Assembly (NCBI RefSeq): GCF_000582785.1
Contig: NZ_HG931173.1
Location: forward strand, 1,511,546-1,566,082
DNA from: Candidatus Blastococcus massiliensis AP3
GTDB taxonomy: Bacteria; Actinomycetota; Actinomycetes; Mycobacteriales; Geodermatophilaceae
DNA: 54,537 bases
Direction: 5' to 3'
The notes beneath the pieces are model-generated. The model had not been told where the DNA came from, ran no database searches, and saw nothing but the letters and a program-made list of their open reading frames with translations. The translations under genes were made by a program, and so were the position numbers. This document shows positions 18,280 to 27,243 of the stretch, piece by piece. Positions within the stretch are counted from its first letter, which is position 1. Each line of letters starts with the position of its first letter.

Positions 18280-19167
18280 TCAGTGGGATGCGGGGCGCCG
18301 TACGACATCGGAGACCGGCGCGTCCAGGGTCTCGGCGTCCGCCGTGCGGCGCAGCGCCCATTCGGCGGGGAGCACCAGACGCGGAGCAACACCGAGCATG
18401 ACGGCCATGAGGAAGGCGACGCCGGCGAGCGCCTCGCCGGACTCCTCGAGGTAGGTGGCCGCGGCGGCGATGTTGACCCCCGCGCCGCTGACGGAGGCAG
18501 AGATGGCGGAGAGACCGACCGAGGCAACGGCGTAGAGACCGAGGACGCCCAGAACCCGGCGCCGGTCACGGCGTTCGGTGCGGCTGAGGAACCAGAGGGC
18601 ACCGATCACCGCGACTGCCGCGGCGACGCTGACAACAAGCGCACCGGCGTCCCCGAAAGCGTCAGTGAGCGAGGACATGGCGTTGACGTGAACGGTGCTG
18701 CCGAGCTTCACGGTGGCGATGACTCCGGCTACGAGTCCGACACCCAGCCACCAGGCGCGGCGGCCGGGCATGCGGGCTGCGCCGGCGACGGCTGCGACAG
18801 CCGCGGCGGCGAAGAGTGCGGCGACGAACGTGCGGGGCGCGGAGTAGGCGGCGTCCATGGAGAAGGCACGAGCGATCGGACCGGTGTCTCCGCGGAGACG
18901 GGCGACGAAGCCGGCGGTCTCGAGCGCGACGGCGAGCGCGGCGAGGCCGACGCCGATAGGCGGAAGAGGCACGGCGCGGCGGCGGGCGCGCGCGCCGGTC
19001 GGCTGCCATGCGGGGGCGACGTCCGGCCGGTCAGCGGGGACCAACCAGCTCGTGGGCCGGAGCTCACGCTCGTCGGCCATGCGCATGCCTCGGCCCAGGA
19101 CGACGCCGCCGACGACGGCGAGCGCCGTCCACACGGCTACTGCTGCCAGAACCCAGACCCACCACAC
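18280..19167 (-). CDS. Multi-pass membrane protein of unknown function
   Basis: 295 residues from the ATG at 19167. An N-terminal helix (about 3-23) is followed by VVLGRGMRMADERE, the same post-helix motif as in the small protein at 16058. A polar stretch rich in Pro and Arg follows (about 40-70), then about six more hydrophobic helices up to residue 275. The protein looks like a fusion of a small LGRG-type anchor to a polytopic domain. No enzyme motif is visible. A related 67-residue protein is encoded just upstream at 19261-19464 on the same strand. No function assigned. Confidence 0.75.
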   Translation of the reverse strand: MWWVWVLAAVAVWTALAVVGGVVLGRGMRMADERELRPTSWLVPADRPDVAPAWQPTGARARRRAVPLPPIGVGLAALAVALETAGFVARLRGDTGPIARAFSMDAAYSAPRTFVAALFAAAAVAAVAGAARMPGRRAWWLGVGLVAGVIATVKLGSTVHVNAMSSLTDAFGDAGALVVSVAAAVAVIGALWFLSRTERRDRRRVLGVLGLYAVASVGLSAISASVSGAGVNIAAAATYLEESGEALAGVAFLMAVMLGVAPRLVLPAEWALRRTADAETLDAPVSDVVRRPASH

Positions 19168-19260
19168 GCCTGCACTATCGGCAGGTTGACGTGGAAACGT
19201 GAATGTCCCGTCACGCGCGTCCGTGTGTCAGGGGCTGGTGAGTCAGCCGGGACGAAGCCT

Positions 19261-19464
19261 TCATCGCCGACCGCCGCGGCTGCCCATTGACTGGCCCAGA
19301 GCGCGGCTGGCTAGCCGGTGGCCCTCCGGCCCAGCGGACTCCTCCTCGGGGATGCGCTGCGCTAGCTCTTGGACCTCGGCGTTGGCGATGGCCAGCCCCC
19401 ACCACAACGCGCAGACGACTCCAGTGCTCGTCCAGGCGAGCAGCGCCCAGCCCCACCAAGGCAT
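19261..19464 (-). CDS. Small single-pass membrane protein
   Basis: 67 residues from the ATG at 19464. The first 25 residues are a hydrophobic helix rich in Trp and Gly (MPWWGWALLAW start), followed by IANAEVQELAQRIPEEE and a polar tail. A longer frame from 19761 would run into the ugd gene in antisense and is rejected. Architecture is like the proteins at 16058 and 18280, although the LGRG motif itself is not kept. It lies 91 bp downstream of the ugd stop and 93 bp upstream of the next gene. Function unknown. Confidence 0.55.
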   Translation of the reverse strand: MPWWGWALLAWTSTGVVCALWWGLAIANAEVQELAQRIPEEESAGPEGHRLASRALGQSMGSRGGRR

Positions 19465-19555
19465 GACCGGACGATGCTCGCGGTCGGCGGCGCCCACAAG
19501 GGCCCTTGGTCGCACGGACTGGGGCGCTCTGGTGCGGCTCCAGGCGCCCTGATGA

Positions 19556-20875
19556 CTATCCGGCGCGGCGCCCCAGGGCGCGATACGCCCAGCCGGCGGC
19601 GGTCCACGCGTCGCGGTCCAGCGCATTCCGGCCGTCGAGCACGCGCTTCTGTGCGACGACCTCGCCGAACGCCACCGGATCGAGCTCGCGGTATTGCCGC
19701 CACTCCGTGAGCACGAGAACCGCGTCGGCGCGTTCGGCCGCCTCCTCCGCTGTCTCCGCATAGTCGAGCTGCGGCCACAGCCGCCGACTGTTCTCGACGG
19801 CCGCTGGGTCGGTCACCCGGACAACGGCCCCCTGCAGCTGGAGCTGGGCGGCAACGTTGAGCGCCGGGGAGTCGCGGATGTCGTCGCTGTCGGGCTTGAA
19901 AGCCGCACCAAGCACGGCCACCCGCTTGCCGAGCAGCGAGCCGTCGCAGACCTCACGGGCCAGCTCGACCATCCGGATGCGGCGGCGCATGTTGATGTTG
20001 TCGACCTCGCGCAGGAACGTGAGGGCTTGGTCAGCACCCAGCTCGCCCGCTCGGGCCATGAATGCGCGGATGTCCTTCGGCAGACAGCCGCCGCCGAATC
20101 CGAGTCCAGCGTTGAGGAACTTGCGGCCGATGCGGTCGTCGTAGCCGATGGCGTCAGCCAGGAGCTTCACATCGGCGCCCGTGGCCTCGCACAGCTCGGC
20201 CATGGCATTGATGAAGGAGATCTTCGTAGCGAGGAACGAGTTCGCGGCCGTCTTCACCATCTCGGCCGTGGCGTAGTCACTCTCGACCTTCGGCGTGCCC
20301 CGTTCCACGATCGGCGCGTACACCTCGTCGAGCAGCGCTCGCGCGGTATTGCCGTCGGATCCGGAGGGGAGTCCGTAGACCAGCCGGTCGGGGTGCAGCG
20401 TGTCCTGGACGGCGAAGCCCTCACGCAGGAACTCAGGGTTCCAGGCGAGCAGCGCTCCAGGCACCTTGCTCGTCACGAGCTCCGCCAAGGAGGAGGCCGT
20501 GCCGACAGGAACGGTCGACTTGCCGACGACCAGTTCGCCCGGCCCCAGAACACCGATCAGGGACTCGACGGCACCCTGCACGTAGCGCATGTCGGCGGCG
20601 TACTCGCCGCGCTTCTGAGGCGTGCCGACACAGACGAAGTGGACCGATGCGCCAGCCGCATCCGCGAAATCAGTGGAGAACCGCAACCGGCCGGTGGCCA
20701 ACGTGCGAGCGAGCAGCTCCTCGAAGCCGGGCTCGAAGAAGGGTGCCTGAGCCTGAGACAGCGCTTCGATCTTGGCTTGGTCCACGTCGATGCCGACGAC
20801 GTCATGGCCCAACTCCGCCATGGACGCGGCGTGCACCGCGCCGAGGTAGCCACAGCCGATGACTGAGATTCGCAC
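19556..20875 (-). CDS. ugd: UDP-glucose 6-dehydrogenase, first copy
   Basis: 439 residues from the GTG at 20875 (VRISVIG start); the ATG at 20920 is rejected because the second copy of the gene starts at the same GTG. The NAD loop is GCGYLG at 7-12, and the catalytic cysteine is Cys264 in GFGGGCLPKD. KSTVPVGT, LAWNPEFLREG and VAVLGAAFKPDSDDIRDSPA are family hallmarks. It oxidises UDP-glucose twice to UDP-glucuronate. A second gene at 36828-38147 has the same length and orientation. By eye about 44 of 439 residues differ, and about 124 residues around the active site (roughly 200-323) are identical. Here it opens set B, divergent from the LCP gene. Confidence 0.95.
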   Translation of the reverse strand: MRISVIGCGYLGAVHAASMAELGHDVVGIDVDQAKIEALSQAQAPFFEPGFEELLARTLATGRLRFSTDFADAAGASVHFVCVGTPQKRGEYAADMRYVQGAVESLIGVLGPGELVVGKSTVPVGTASSLAELVTSKVPGALLAWNPEFLREGFAVQDTLHPDRLVYGLPSGSDGNTARALLDEVYAPIVERGTPKVESDYATAEMVKTAANSFLATKISFINAMAELCEATGADVKLLADAIGYDDRIGRKFLNAGLGFGGGCLPKDIRAFMARAGELGADQALTFLREVDNINMRRRIRMVELAREVCDGSLLGKRVAVLGAAFKPDSDDIRDSPALNVAAQLQLQGAVVRVTDPAAVENSRRLWPQLDYAETAEEAAERADAVLVLTEWRQYRELDPVAFGEVVAQKRVLDGRNALDRDAWTAAGWAYRALGRRAG

Positions 20876-21077
20876 TGGTCCTCCGTGTTCCCCGAAATGC
20901 CACGGCCGGGCTCGTGGCACTCAAACCGTACGGGTCCATTGGGGTGCCCGGCCAGGCCACGAGCGGGTGGTCCGTCAGCGGCCTGACTGCCGCTCACCAC
21001 CTGTGTGACCTGCAATGCTCGTGGCGGTTTGGCCGCGGGATGCGCTCACGCCCTACCCCCTGGGGTGAGGGATCGCT

Positions 21078-21104
21078 TTGACAGAGCAATTGCCGCCGTA
21101 CCCT
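21078..21104 (+). promoter_or_regulatory. Candidate promoter of the LCP gene
   Basis: TTGACA at 21078-21083 matches the -35 consensus exactly. TACCCT at 21099-21104 fits the actinobacterial -10 pattern TANNNT. The spacer is 15 bp, shorter than the usual 16-18, so this is tentative. Transcription would begin near 21111, 24 bases before the ATG. The same TTG could be read as a start codon, but codon use downstream of it is unlike coding sequence. Confidence 0.35.
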
Positions 21105-21134
21105 CGGCATAGTGGTTCGGCTAACGGGGGTCGC

Positions 21135-22295
21135 ATGAACGCCGACGAGTACGACGCGTCCGCCAAGGACGCCGAGGACCGCAACCTTGGGCCCGACCCC
21201 ATGTCTGCCTCCGAGGGAGACGAAGGCGCTACCGCGGACGGAGACACAACCGAGTCGACGGGAGACGAGTCCGCCTCACCCGCCCGTCGTCGCTCGACCC
21301 TTCGGCGGGTGCTGATCGGACTAGGGGTCCTGGCACTCGTACTCAGCCTGATCATCGGAGGCGGCGCTTGGTACCTCGTCAATCGGTACGCCGGCAACAT
21401 CGACCGTGTCGCCGACGTCTTTGACAGCCTGGACGAGGAGGCACGACCGGCCCCTCCCACGCCGGCCGAAGCCACGTCCGAGGACCCGGTGACCTTTCTT
21501 CTCGTCGGTTCGGACACCCGCGTGGGCCCTGCGGAGGACGAGGACCCGGGTGGACGGTCGGACGCGATCATGATCGCGAGGTTCGCCGGGGATCGAGAGA
21601 ACGCGCAGCTCATCTCCATTCCGCGCGACTCCTGGGTCGAAATTCCCGGTCGCGGCATGAACAAGATCAACGCCGCCTATGCCTTCGGTGGTCCGTCCTT
21701 GCTGATCCAGACTGTCGAGCAACTCACCCAGGTGCGCATCGACCACTACATGGCTATCGACTTCGACGGGCTCATCCAGGTGACTGACGACCTCGGCGGT
21801 GTGGACGTCGTCGTGGCCGAGACCACGAAGAACGGCCGGTATACGTTCACCGCCGGCGTGAACCGCCTCGATGGCGAGAAGGCACGCTGGTATCTGGGCC
21901 AGCGCTACGGCCTTCCGGGTGGTGACTTCGACCGGGTGCGGCGTCAGCAGCAGTACCTGCAGGCGATGTTCAGCAAGCTCTTCAGTTCGAACACGTTCAC
22001 CGATCCGGGGCGGCTGGACAGCGCCCTTCGGGCGGTGACCAGCGCGGTCAGCGTGGACGACACCCTGTCCAACACCGACCTGATCGGTCTCGCGTTGTCC
22101 ATGCGCGGCGTCAGGCCTGAGAGCGTCGACTTTTTCACCGCGCCGGTGCTCGGCACTGGGATGGAAGGACCGGCGAGTGTCGTCTATCTCGACGCAGTCG
22201 CCTGCGAACGCATGTGGGGGTACCTGCAGAGCGATTCGCTGGCCCAGAACTCGGCCCAGTTCGCAGAGGACAGCCTTCCGGACGTTCCTCGCTGA
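21135..22295 (+). CDS. LytR-CpsA-Psr (LCP) family glycopolymer transferase
   Basis: 386 residues from the ATG at 21135, with GGGGG 4 bp before it. An acidic cytoplasmic N-terminus (1-48) leads to one membrane helix (about 59-82) and an extracytoplasmic LCP domain from about 120. Motifs seen: LVGSDTR, RSDAIMIARF, SIPRDSWVEIPG, KINAAYAFGG and a later GDFDRVRRQQQYLQ; these contribute Arg and Asp residues that bind the polyprenyl pyrophosphate and Mg. LCP enzymes move finished polymer from the lipid carrier to peptidoglycan. Its position beside ugd and the large initiating transferase suggests it anchors the set B polymer. The C-terminus lacks the extra LytR_C domain. It ends tail to tail with the phosphatase gene. 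Confidence 0.93.
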   Translation: MNADEYDASAKDAEDRNLGPDPMSASEGDEGATADGDTTESTGDESASPARRRSTLRRVLIGLGVLALVLSLIIGGGAWYLVNRYAGNIDRVADVFDSLDEEARPAPPTPAEATSEDPVTFLLVGSDTRVGPAEDEDPGGRSDAIMIARFAGDRENAQLISIPRDSWVEIPGRGMNKINAAYAFGGPSLLIQTVEQLTQVRIDHYMAIDFDGLIQVTDDLGGVDVVVAETTKNGRYTFTAGVNRLDGEKARWYLGQRYGLPGGDFDRVRRQQQYLQAMFSKLFSSNTFTDPGRLDSALRAVTSAVSVDDTLSNTDLIGLALSMRGVRPESVDFFTAPVLGTGMEGPASVVYLDAVACERMWGYLQSDSLAQNSAQFAEDSLPDVPR

Positions 22296-22323
22296 AAGAG
22301 CCGACTCCGCAGCGGCCATCGAT

Positions 22324-22935
22324 TCAGCGCAGGTCGGCGAGACGTCGCAGGAGCGGGAGGAGCGCTTCGGTAATCGCCTCGCCCACCTCTTGGTGAACGT
22401 CGAGCGGCTGCCGGATGGGGTCTTGGATGTCGTCTTCGTCGCCACCACCCTGGCGCCGCGAGCGAGCGGACGCCAGAGCAGCAACGAGGCTCTCCGCGCG
22501 CTCGGCAGCCGACTCACCAGCCAAGTCGGCCGCCCTGGGCACATCGTCGAGCAGGGCCGCCGCCTCGCGCAGGGTGAAGGTGCGAGCGAGGCCTCGCGGT
22601 GCCATGGCGAGGACGTCCCGTCGATGGCTTCGCGTCATGGTCAGGATGAGGTCTGCTCGCGCTGGAAGTCGCTCTGTGAGCTGCTGGGCTCGGAAGTCTC
22701 CGGGCTCTGCGCCGAACCCCGCGAGGACCAGGGCACTGTCCGGGTGCATCGCTGAACCCACCACGGCGCGAGTGCCGGCGCTCACCAGCCCGATGTCAGC
22801 CGCTGCCGCACCCATGATCTCGTCTAGATACGCCCGCCCTAGCCGCTCCGCCAGCGCGGACCGGCAGATGTTCCCGGTGCACACCATCAGAATCGTGAAA
22901 CCCGGGGGCATGCCTCCGGAACTGCTCACCGGCAC
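22324..22935 (-). CDS. Low-molecular-weight protein tyrosine phosphatase
   Basis: 203 residues counted from the GTG at 22935. An in-frame ATG at 22911 has a GGAGG only 2 bases away, so the start is uncertain by 8 residues. The P-loop CTGNICRS (Cys19 and Arg25 by this count) is the LMW-PTP signature CX5R(S/T). The general-acid region near the C-terminus reads DDIQDPI, with the expected Asp-Pro. The length of about 200 is longer than the usual 150 because of a basic RSRRQGGGDED insert. In capsule systems such phosphatases reverse BY-kinase autophosphorylation. The cognate kinase is probably that at 25782. It lies 9 bp downstream of the glycosylphosphotransferase and is likely co-transcribed with it. 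Confidence 0.9.
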   Translation of the reverse strand: MPVSSSGGMPPGFTILMVCTGNICRSALAERLGRAYLDEIMGAAAADIGLVSAGTRAVVGSAMHPDSALVLAGFGAEPGDFRAQQLTERLPARADLILTMTRSHRRDVLAMAPRGLARTFTLREAAALLDDVPRAADLAGESAAERAESLVAALASARSRRQGGGDEDDIQDPIRQPLDVHQEVGEAITEALLPLLRRLADLR

Positions 22936-22944
22936 ATTGTGCGG

Positions 22945-24420
22945 TCAGTACGCCCCTGAGCCGCGCAGCACTGCCCCGAGCGTCTTCCACAGGATCATGA
23001 AGTCGAAGGTGAGCGACCAGTTCTCGACGTAGCGAACGTCGATCCGCACCGAGTCGTCCCAGGAGAGGTCCGAGCGGCCGCTTACCTGCCACAGCCCCGT
23101 AAGCCCGGGCTTCACCAGGAAGCGACGATGCATGTCGAAGCCGTACCGCTCTACCTCTGTCGGCAGCGGCGGCCGAGGGCCGACGAGGGACATGTCGCCC
23201 CGGATGACGTTGAACAACTGGGGCAGTTCGTCGAGCGAGTAGCGGCGGATAAACTTGCCGACGCGGGTAACGCGGGGATCGTCCCTCTTCTTGAACAGGA
23301 CGCCGTTGCCGTCGTTCTCGGCTTCCAGAGCCGCGACCATCCGGTCGGCACCGGTGACCATGCTCCGGAACTTCAGCATCGAGAAAGTCTGACCGTCGCG
23401 GCCCACCCGCTCCTGCCGGAAGAGCACCGGCCCGGGACTCGTGAGCTTCACCGCCAGCGCGAGGCCGAGGAGCACCGGCAGGAGGAAGAGAACACCGAGG
23501 GTGGCCGAGACACGGTCGACCGCGGCCTTGGCCAGCCGGCGAATACCGGTGAGTTCAGGCCGCTCCATGTGCATGAGAGGAAGCCCGCACACCGGACGGA
23601 TGCGAACGCGGGTACCGACGATTTCCGTTACGGCCGGCGCCAACAGGAGCTCGGCATCCGTCTTCTCGAGGTCCCAGCCGAGCCGGCGCAGGGCAGCCCC
23701 GTCCAGCTCGGGACAGGGGAGAACAGCGACCGTGTCGACTTCGTACTGCCTGACGACGGCCGCGACATCGGATAGGTCCCCGAGAATGGGCAAGCCGTTG
23801 AAGGCGTCAGCTGACGGCCGGTACTGATACTCCGGCAGGCAGCAGCCGATGACCCGGTAGCCGTGAAAGGTCTCGCGGGCCAACTGCTCATCGAGGGCAG
23901 CGATGGCGTTGCGGTGACCCACGAGCACGGTGGTCTGAAGACGCTCCCCGTGGCGGCGAGCTCGGTGGAGCGACTTACGTTGCACGTACCTGTGCGCCAG
24001 CGTTAGCAGGAGCGCCATCGGAACGGCCAGGACGACGAATCCGCGTGCCACGTCGAGCTGGAATGCCCAGGAGACGGTCCCGAGGGTCGCCAAGAGCATC
24101 ATGGCCGCGAAGAAGACGCGACGAAACTCCTCTGCACCAACCCAGAGGAAGCGCTCTTCATACGCCCGAGCGATCGTGATTGAGATCAACCACACGCCAG
24201 GGAGCGCAAGACCCGCCAAGGTGGACGCACCCGCCGTCTGAGCGTTCTCGGGGCCGAAACGTACGAGGTAGGCGGCCAGCCCCGCGACCATCGCGCACAG
24301 CAAGTCTCCGACGACGAGCCGGCGAACGTAGGACCCTCGCCAAGCGCGCCGCGCACCGGTGCCCTCTCCCCCGAGGCGGGCAGCGTGCCAAGCCCACCCA
24401 CTCGCCACAGAGGTCGACAT
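22945..24420 (-). CDS. Exopolysaccharide polyprenyl glycosylphosphotransferase (long WbaP/WcaJ type)
   Basis: 491 residues from the ATG at 24420, chosen because AAGGAG lies 3 bases upstream on the minus strand; the longer frame from 24468 has no such box. Four or five N-terminal helices (about 45-170) are followed by a Rossmann-like CoA-binding-type region (about 180-300) and the C-terminal bacterial sugar transferase domain from about 300, with [33 protein letters not shown] and [11 protein letters not shown]. It starts set B repeat synthesis by moving hexose-1-phosphate to undecaprenyl phosphate. It is the large form, in contrast to the short form in set A at 3021. The LMW phosphatase follows it. 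Confidence 0.95.
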   Translation of the reverse strand: MSTSVASGWAWHAARLGGEGTGARRAWRGSYVRRLVVGDLLCAMVAGLAAYLVRFGPENAQTAGASTLAGLALPGVWLISITIARAYEERFLWVGAEEFRRVFFAAMMLLATLGTVSWAFQLDVARGFVVLAVPMALLLTLAHRYVQRKSLHRARRHGERLQTTVLVGHRNAIAALDEQLARETFHGYRVIGCCLPEYQYRPSADAFNGLPILGDLSDVAAVVRQYEVDTVAVLPCPELDGAALRRLGWDLEKTDAELLLAPAVTEIVGTRVRIRPVCGLPLMHMERPELTGIRRLAKAAVDRVSATLGVLFLLPVLLGLALAVKLTSPGPVLFRQERVGRDGQTFSMLKFRSMVTGADRMVAALEAENDGNGVLFKKRDDPRVTRVGKFIRRYSLDELPQLFNVIRGDMSLVGPRPPLPTEVERYGFDMHRRFLVKPGLTGLWQVSGRSDLSWDDSVRIDVRYVENWSLTFDFMILWKTLGAVLRGSGAY

Positions 24421-24915
24421 GCGCTCCTTGGAGCTGCTGCCATTCTCGTTGCTGCGGACATCGAGCATCGGAACTGGGCACCCCCGTGCGCCTACCCGGG
24501 CGGAATCGCCCTTGTAATCCCTGAGCGCCGGGAACGCACCGTCCAGCCGGCAGACCCGAACCTTACAGGCAAGGCGGCCGACGCGTCAGGGATAGAGCAG
24601 CATGTGATCGGGGGCACCCGTTGTGGGGATGCTCGCCGCGGCTCGCCAGCCGAACTCGCTGCGCACAGCGCACCAATCCGATTCCGGGCAGTCACCTGAT
24701 TGCCTCGGCACCGATCAGTGAAACGACCCGCGGCGCCTACGACCAGCAGTGCGTTCCGCGCGGCCCCCGCCCGATTCGGCTATCCCGAAGCACTCCGGCC
24801 ACAGCGAGCTCTATGCGAACCGAACGCCGATGCAGTCCAGGTTTCTCCCGGAAGCCTGCCGACGACGAAATCCGAAAGACCTGGTGGTCAACCAGCGGGT
24901 GTAGCCTCCTCCGAC
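24421..24915. other. Intergenic region between glycosylphosphotransferase and FkbM genes
   Basis: 495 bp between divergent genes. Several open frames run through it, but none has a convincing ribosome-binding site, codon bias or motif. The G+C content drops here compared with the left flank. The promoter of the minus-strand gene must lie in it; AACCTTACA around 24558-24566 read on the minus strand gives a TAAGGT (-10 like). The right end holds a possible -10 element for the FkbM gene. Confidence 0.5.
24902..24907 (+). promoter_or_regulatory. Candidate -10 element (TAGCCT) of a leaderless FkbM transcript
   Basis: TAGCCT fits the TANNNT pattern and ends 8 bases before the ATG at 24916, so transcription would start at or next to the start codon. 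There is no purine-rich ribosome-binding site in this 8-base gap. The same hexamer lies 6 bases before the ATG at 34788. No good -35 is visible. Confidence 0.35.
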
Positions 24916-25716
24916 ATGGATGAGTGGGGACCGCTGCAGGTGGCACTACGACTGGTCGGTAGCGCGTCAACCCCAAGAGACAAAGCAAAGGTGGCTCTTC
25001 ACCTGCTTGGGCGACGAATCCCCGCGCTACACAACTTCGCCGCCGTATCAGTCAACCTCGCGGAACTCAGCGGGCCGCTGAACGTTTCCGATGACACTGG
25101 CGGGCTGGCGACGTACTACGAGATTGTCGCTCGCCAGGTCTACACGCCGGATCCAACTATGCGACCCAAGGCCGGCGAGACCGTGGTCGACGTAGGCGCG
25201 AACATTGGCGTGTTCTCCATGTGGTCTGCACATCTGGTCGGCTCGACTGGTCGCGTCCTCGCCGTGGAGCCCAACCCCCTGGCAGCCGAATACGCATCCA
25301 GGAACCTGATTGACCAGTCTAATGTCACCGTGGTGCAGGCGGCCTGCGGAAGCGAGGCTGCGACCGCAACGCTTTCCTTTCCACCTGGGAGACTGTCGGT
25401 GGGCAGCCTGTACCTACGTCCGGACCGCACGGAGTCTGTCGTGGTTGACGTTCGCCCGCTCGACGCCGTCTTGGACGAGGCCGGGCAAGACGCCGTTGAC
25501 TTCTTGAAGGTTGACGTCGAGGGCCACGAGTTGGAAGTTTTGGCTGGCGCTAAGGATACCCTTTCAAGGACACGCCGCGCGGCACTTGAAGTCGACACAG
25601 TCAACTTGCAGCGAGTCGAGCAGATAATGCAGTCCCACGGCCTGCGTCTCACAAACACATATAGCGGGATGTGGCATCTGCACACTTCGACGATTGCTTG
25701 CTTCTCACGAGCGTGA
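24916..25716 (+). CDS. FkbM-family SAM-dependent methyltransferase
   Basis: 266 residues from the ATG at 24916. Motif I is TVVDVGANIGVFSMWSA at about 89-105, then VLAVEPNPLAAEYA and DFLKVDVEGHELEVLAGA, the FkbM hallmark. It O-methylates a hydroxyl, probably on the set B polymer. Its sequence differs strongly from the set A FkbM protein at 11734, so these are not recent copies. Codons ending in A or T are common, unlike the genes further left, in line with the low-G+C stretch that starts here. A leaderless start is possible. It ends 65 bp before the converging BY-kinase gene, with a hairpin in the gap. Confidence 0.9.
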   Translation: MDEWGPLQVALRLVGSASTPRDKAKVALHLLGRRIPALHNFAAVSVNLAELSGPLNVSDDTGGLATYYEIVARQVYTPDPTMRPKAGETVVDVGANIGVFSMWSAHLVGSTGRVLAVEPNPLAAEYASRNLIDQSNVTVVQAACGSEAATATLSFPPGRLSVGSLYLRPDRTESVVVDVRPLDAVLDEAGQDAVDFLKVDVEGHELEVLAGAKDTLSRTRRAALEVDTVNLQRVEQIMQSHGLRLTNTYSGMWHLHTSTIACFSRA

Positions 25717-25745
25717 ATCAAATCGGAACACAGGGCGATCGAACG

Positions 25746-25774
25746 GTGCGAGTCGCTCGCCACTACCAAGTTTT
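25746..25774 (+). terminator. Candidate intrinsic terminator after the FkbM gene
   Basis: GTGCGAG at 25746-25752 can pair with CTCGCCAC at 25756-25763 with one bulge and a three-base loop. TTTT follows at 25771-25774, seven bases after the stem. The hairpin sits between two convergent genes. The gap before the T run is longer than in a classical rho-independent terminator. Confidence 0.35.
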
Positions 25775-25781
25775 CTAGCCC

Positions 25782-27185
25782 TCATCCCGAATGGTAGTCA
25801 TACCCATAGCCCTGTGCGCGAGCGATGTCAGCGCGCGGGGGGACCAGATTCAACACTGCGCCGAGAAGGCGGGCGTTCACGCGCTCAAGCTTCATTACGG
25901 CCTGCTGCAGCTGATCCCGCTTAGAGCTTCCGAATTTGACGCAAAGCACCACGCCATCTACTAGGGCTGCTAAACCGGATGCGTCAGCCACGGGAAGCAG
26001 TGGAGGAGCGTCCAGCAAGACGAAGTCGTTAGCCTCCTTTAGGTCATCCAGCATCGTCCGCATGGTCGCGGACGAGAGCAGTTCACCCGGATTCGGAGGC
26101 GTGGGCCCTGCCAGGATCACCGAGAGATTCGAACCTCCATACTGCTGGACCACATCACTGTATTGCGCTGCCCCCGCAAGTACATTGGTGAGACCGACGC
26201 CTCCCACCATTCCCAGATACGAAGCGACTTTTGGCCGCCGCAGGTCGGCTTCCACGATTACCACGCGATGACCCGCATCCGCGAGAACGAGGCCCAAGTT
26301 GCAGACTAGGGTCGTCTTTCCTTCTGCCGGCAGGGAACTCGTGACCATGATGGTTTTCGGCGGTGCGTCCACGTTGATGAATTGCAGGTTGGATCGTAAT
26401 TGTCGGAAGTCCTCGGCCGACCGGTTTGCCGCATCCCGTTGGATAATGTGGCGCCGCTCGAGGTCACTACTGCGACTGACCATTCCGATCAACGGAGACT
26501 TTGCCAGATCGGCAATCTCATCAGGATCCGTTATCGAGCGGTTGAACCTGACGCGAGCAAGCACGACCGCCAGACCTATGAGACCCCCTAGGACCAACCC
26601 CAGAGCGACGTTCCGAGCAACAGCAGGCGAACTCGGCTCACTCGGGACCTCTGGGCTTCCAATCACAGAGACGCGGACCAAGGATTCCTCGTCGCTACTG
26701 GCCGGTTCCAGCTCCGCGACCATACCCTTGAATTCGGTTCCAACGGCATCGGCAATAGACGCCGCCCGCGCCGGCGATTCATCCACTACGGAGACATCGA
26801 TCAGCACTGTCTCGTCGTCGGCGACTGCCTGGATGCGCTCGGCCAAGCTAGTCGCCGAGGAGTTCAGATCCAACCTCTCGATGACCCGGGCTGCCAAGTC
26901 CTCGCTCTCAATCAAGCGAGCATAGGAGGCCACCCGCTGCTGAGAGAACTGGCTGCCCTGGAAAACCTCCACTGTTGAAACAGACGCCGTGGTCGAGAAG
27001 AAGAGTTGGGTCTGTGCGGTGTATTGGGGCACGGCGAGGAGGCTCACGGCCAAGGCGGCCGCGCCCCCCACCACCAGGCCAAGCGTTGGCAACCACCAGC
27101 TGACGCGCAGCGCCTTCAGAACACGATCCAGATCCACGAAGCCCCCGACGGTCTCGCTAGCCGACAGGCCAGCCCCAATACCCAT
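25782..27185 (-). CDS. Wzz/BY-kinase: polysaccharide co-polymerase with tyrosine autokinase domain
   Basis: 467 residues from the ATG at 27185; an in-frame GTG at 27137 (VDLDRVLKALR, a common Wzz N-terminus) is an alternative. Membrane helices lie at about 30-52 and 193-212 with the Wzz-type extracytoplasmic domain between them. The C-terminal ATPase has Walker A SSLPAEGKTT (Lys290), Walker A' VEADLRRP (311-318) and Walker B FVLLDAPP (about 385). Three tyrosines lie in the last nine residues (YGYDYHSG), a short version of the autophosphorylation cluster. The kinase cycle sets polymer length and export. The fused two-domain form with an actinobacterial style is usual. Last gene of the minus-strand operon that starts at 34162. 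Confidence 0.93.
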   Translation of the reverse strand: MGIGAGLSASETVGGFVDLDRVLKALRVSWWLPTLGLVVGGAAALAVSLLAVPQYTAQTQLFFSTTASVSTVEVFQGSQFSQQRVASYARLIESEDLAARVIERLDLNSSATSLAERIQAVADDETVLIDVSVVDESPARAASIADAVGTEFKGMVAELEPASSDEESLVRVSVIGSPEVPSEPSSPAVARNVALGLVLGGLIGLAVVLARVRFNRSITDPDEIADLAKSPLIGMVSRSSDLERRHIIQRDAANRSAEDFRQLRSNLQFINVDAPPKTIMVTSSLPAEGKTTLVCNLGLVLADAGHRVVIVEADLRRPKVASYLGMVGGVGLTNVLAGAAQYSDVVQQYGGSNLSVILAGPTPPNPGELLSSATMRTMLDDLKEANDFVLLDAPPLLPVADASGLAALVDGVVLCVKFGSSKRDQLQQAVMKLERVNARLLGAVLNLVPPRADIARAQGYGYDYHSG

Positions 27186-27243
27186 AGTCTTGCAGCCACC
27201 GCGCCCTTGAGGCCGCCCTGGGGCGATTTCAGGGACGGTTGCA

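Noticed and set aside
21078-21134. TTG start at 21078 for the LCP protein
   Set aside because: The extra 19 codons have low third-position G+C, and the TTGACA there looks more like a -35 element; an ATG with a G-rich box follows at 21135.
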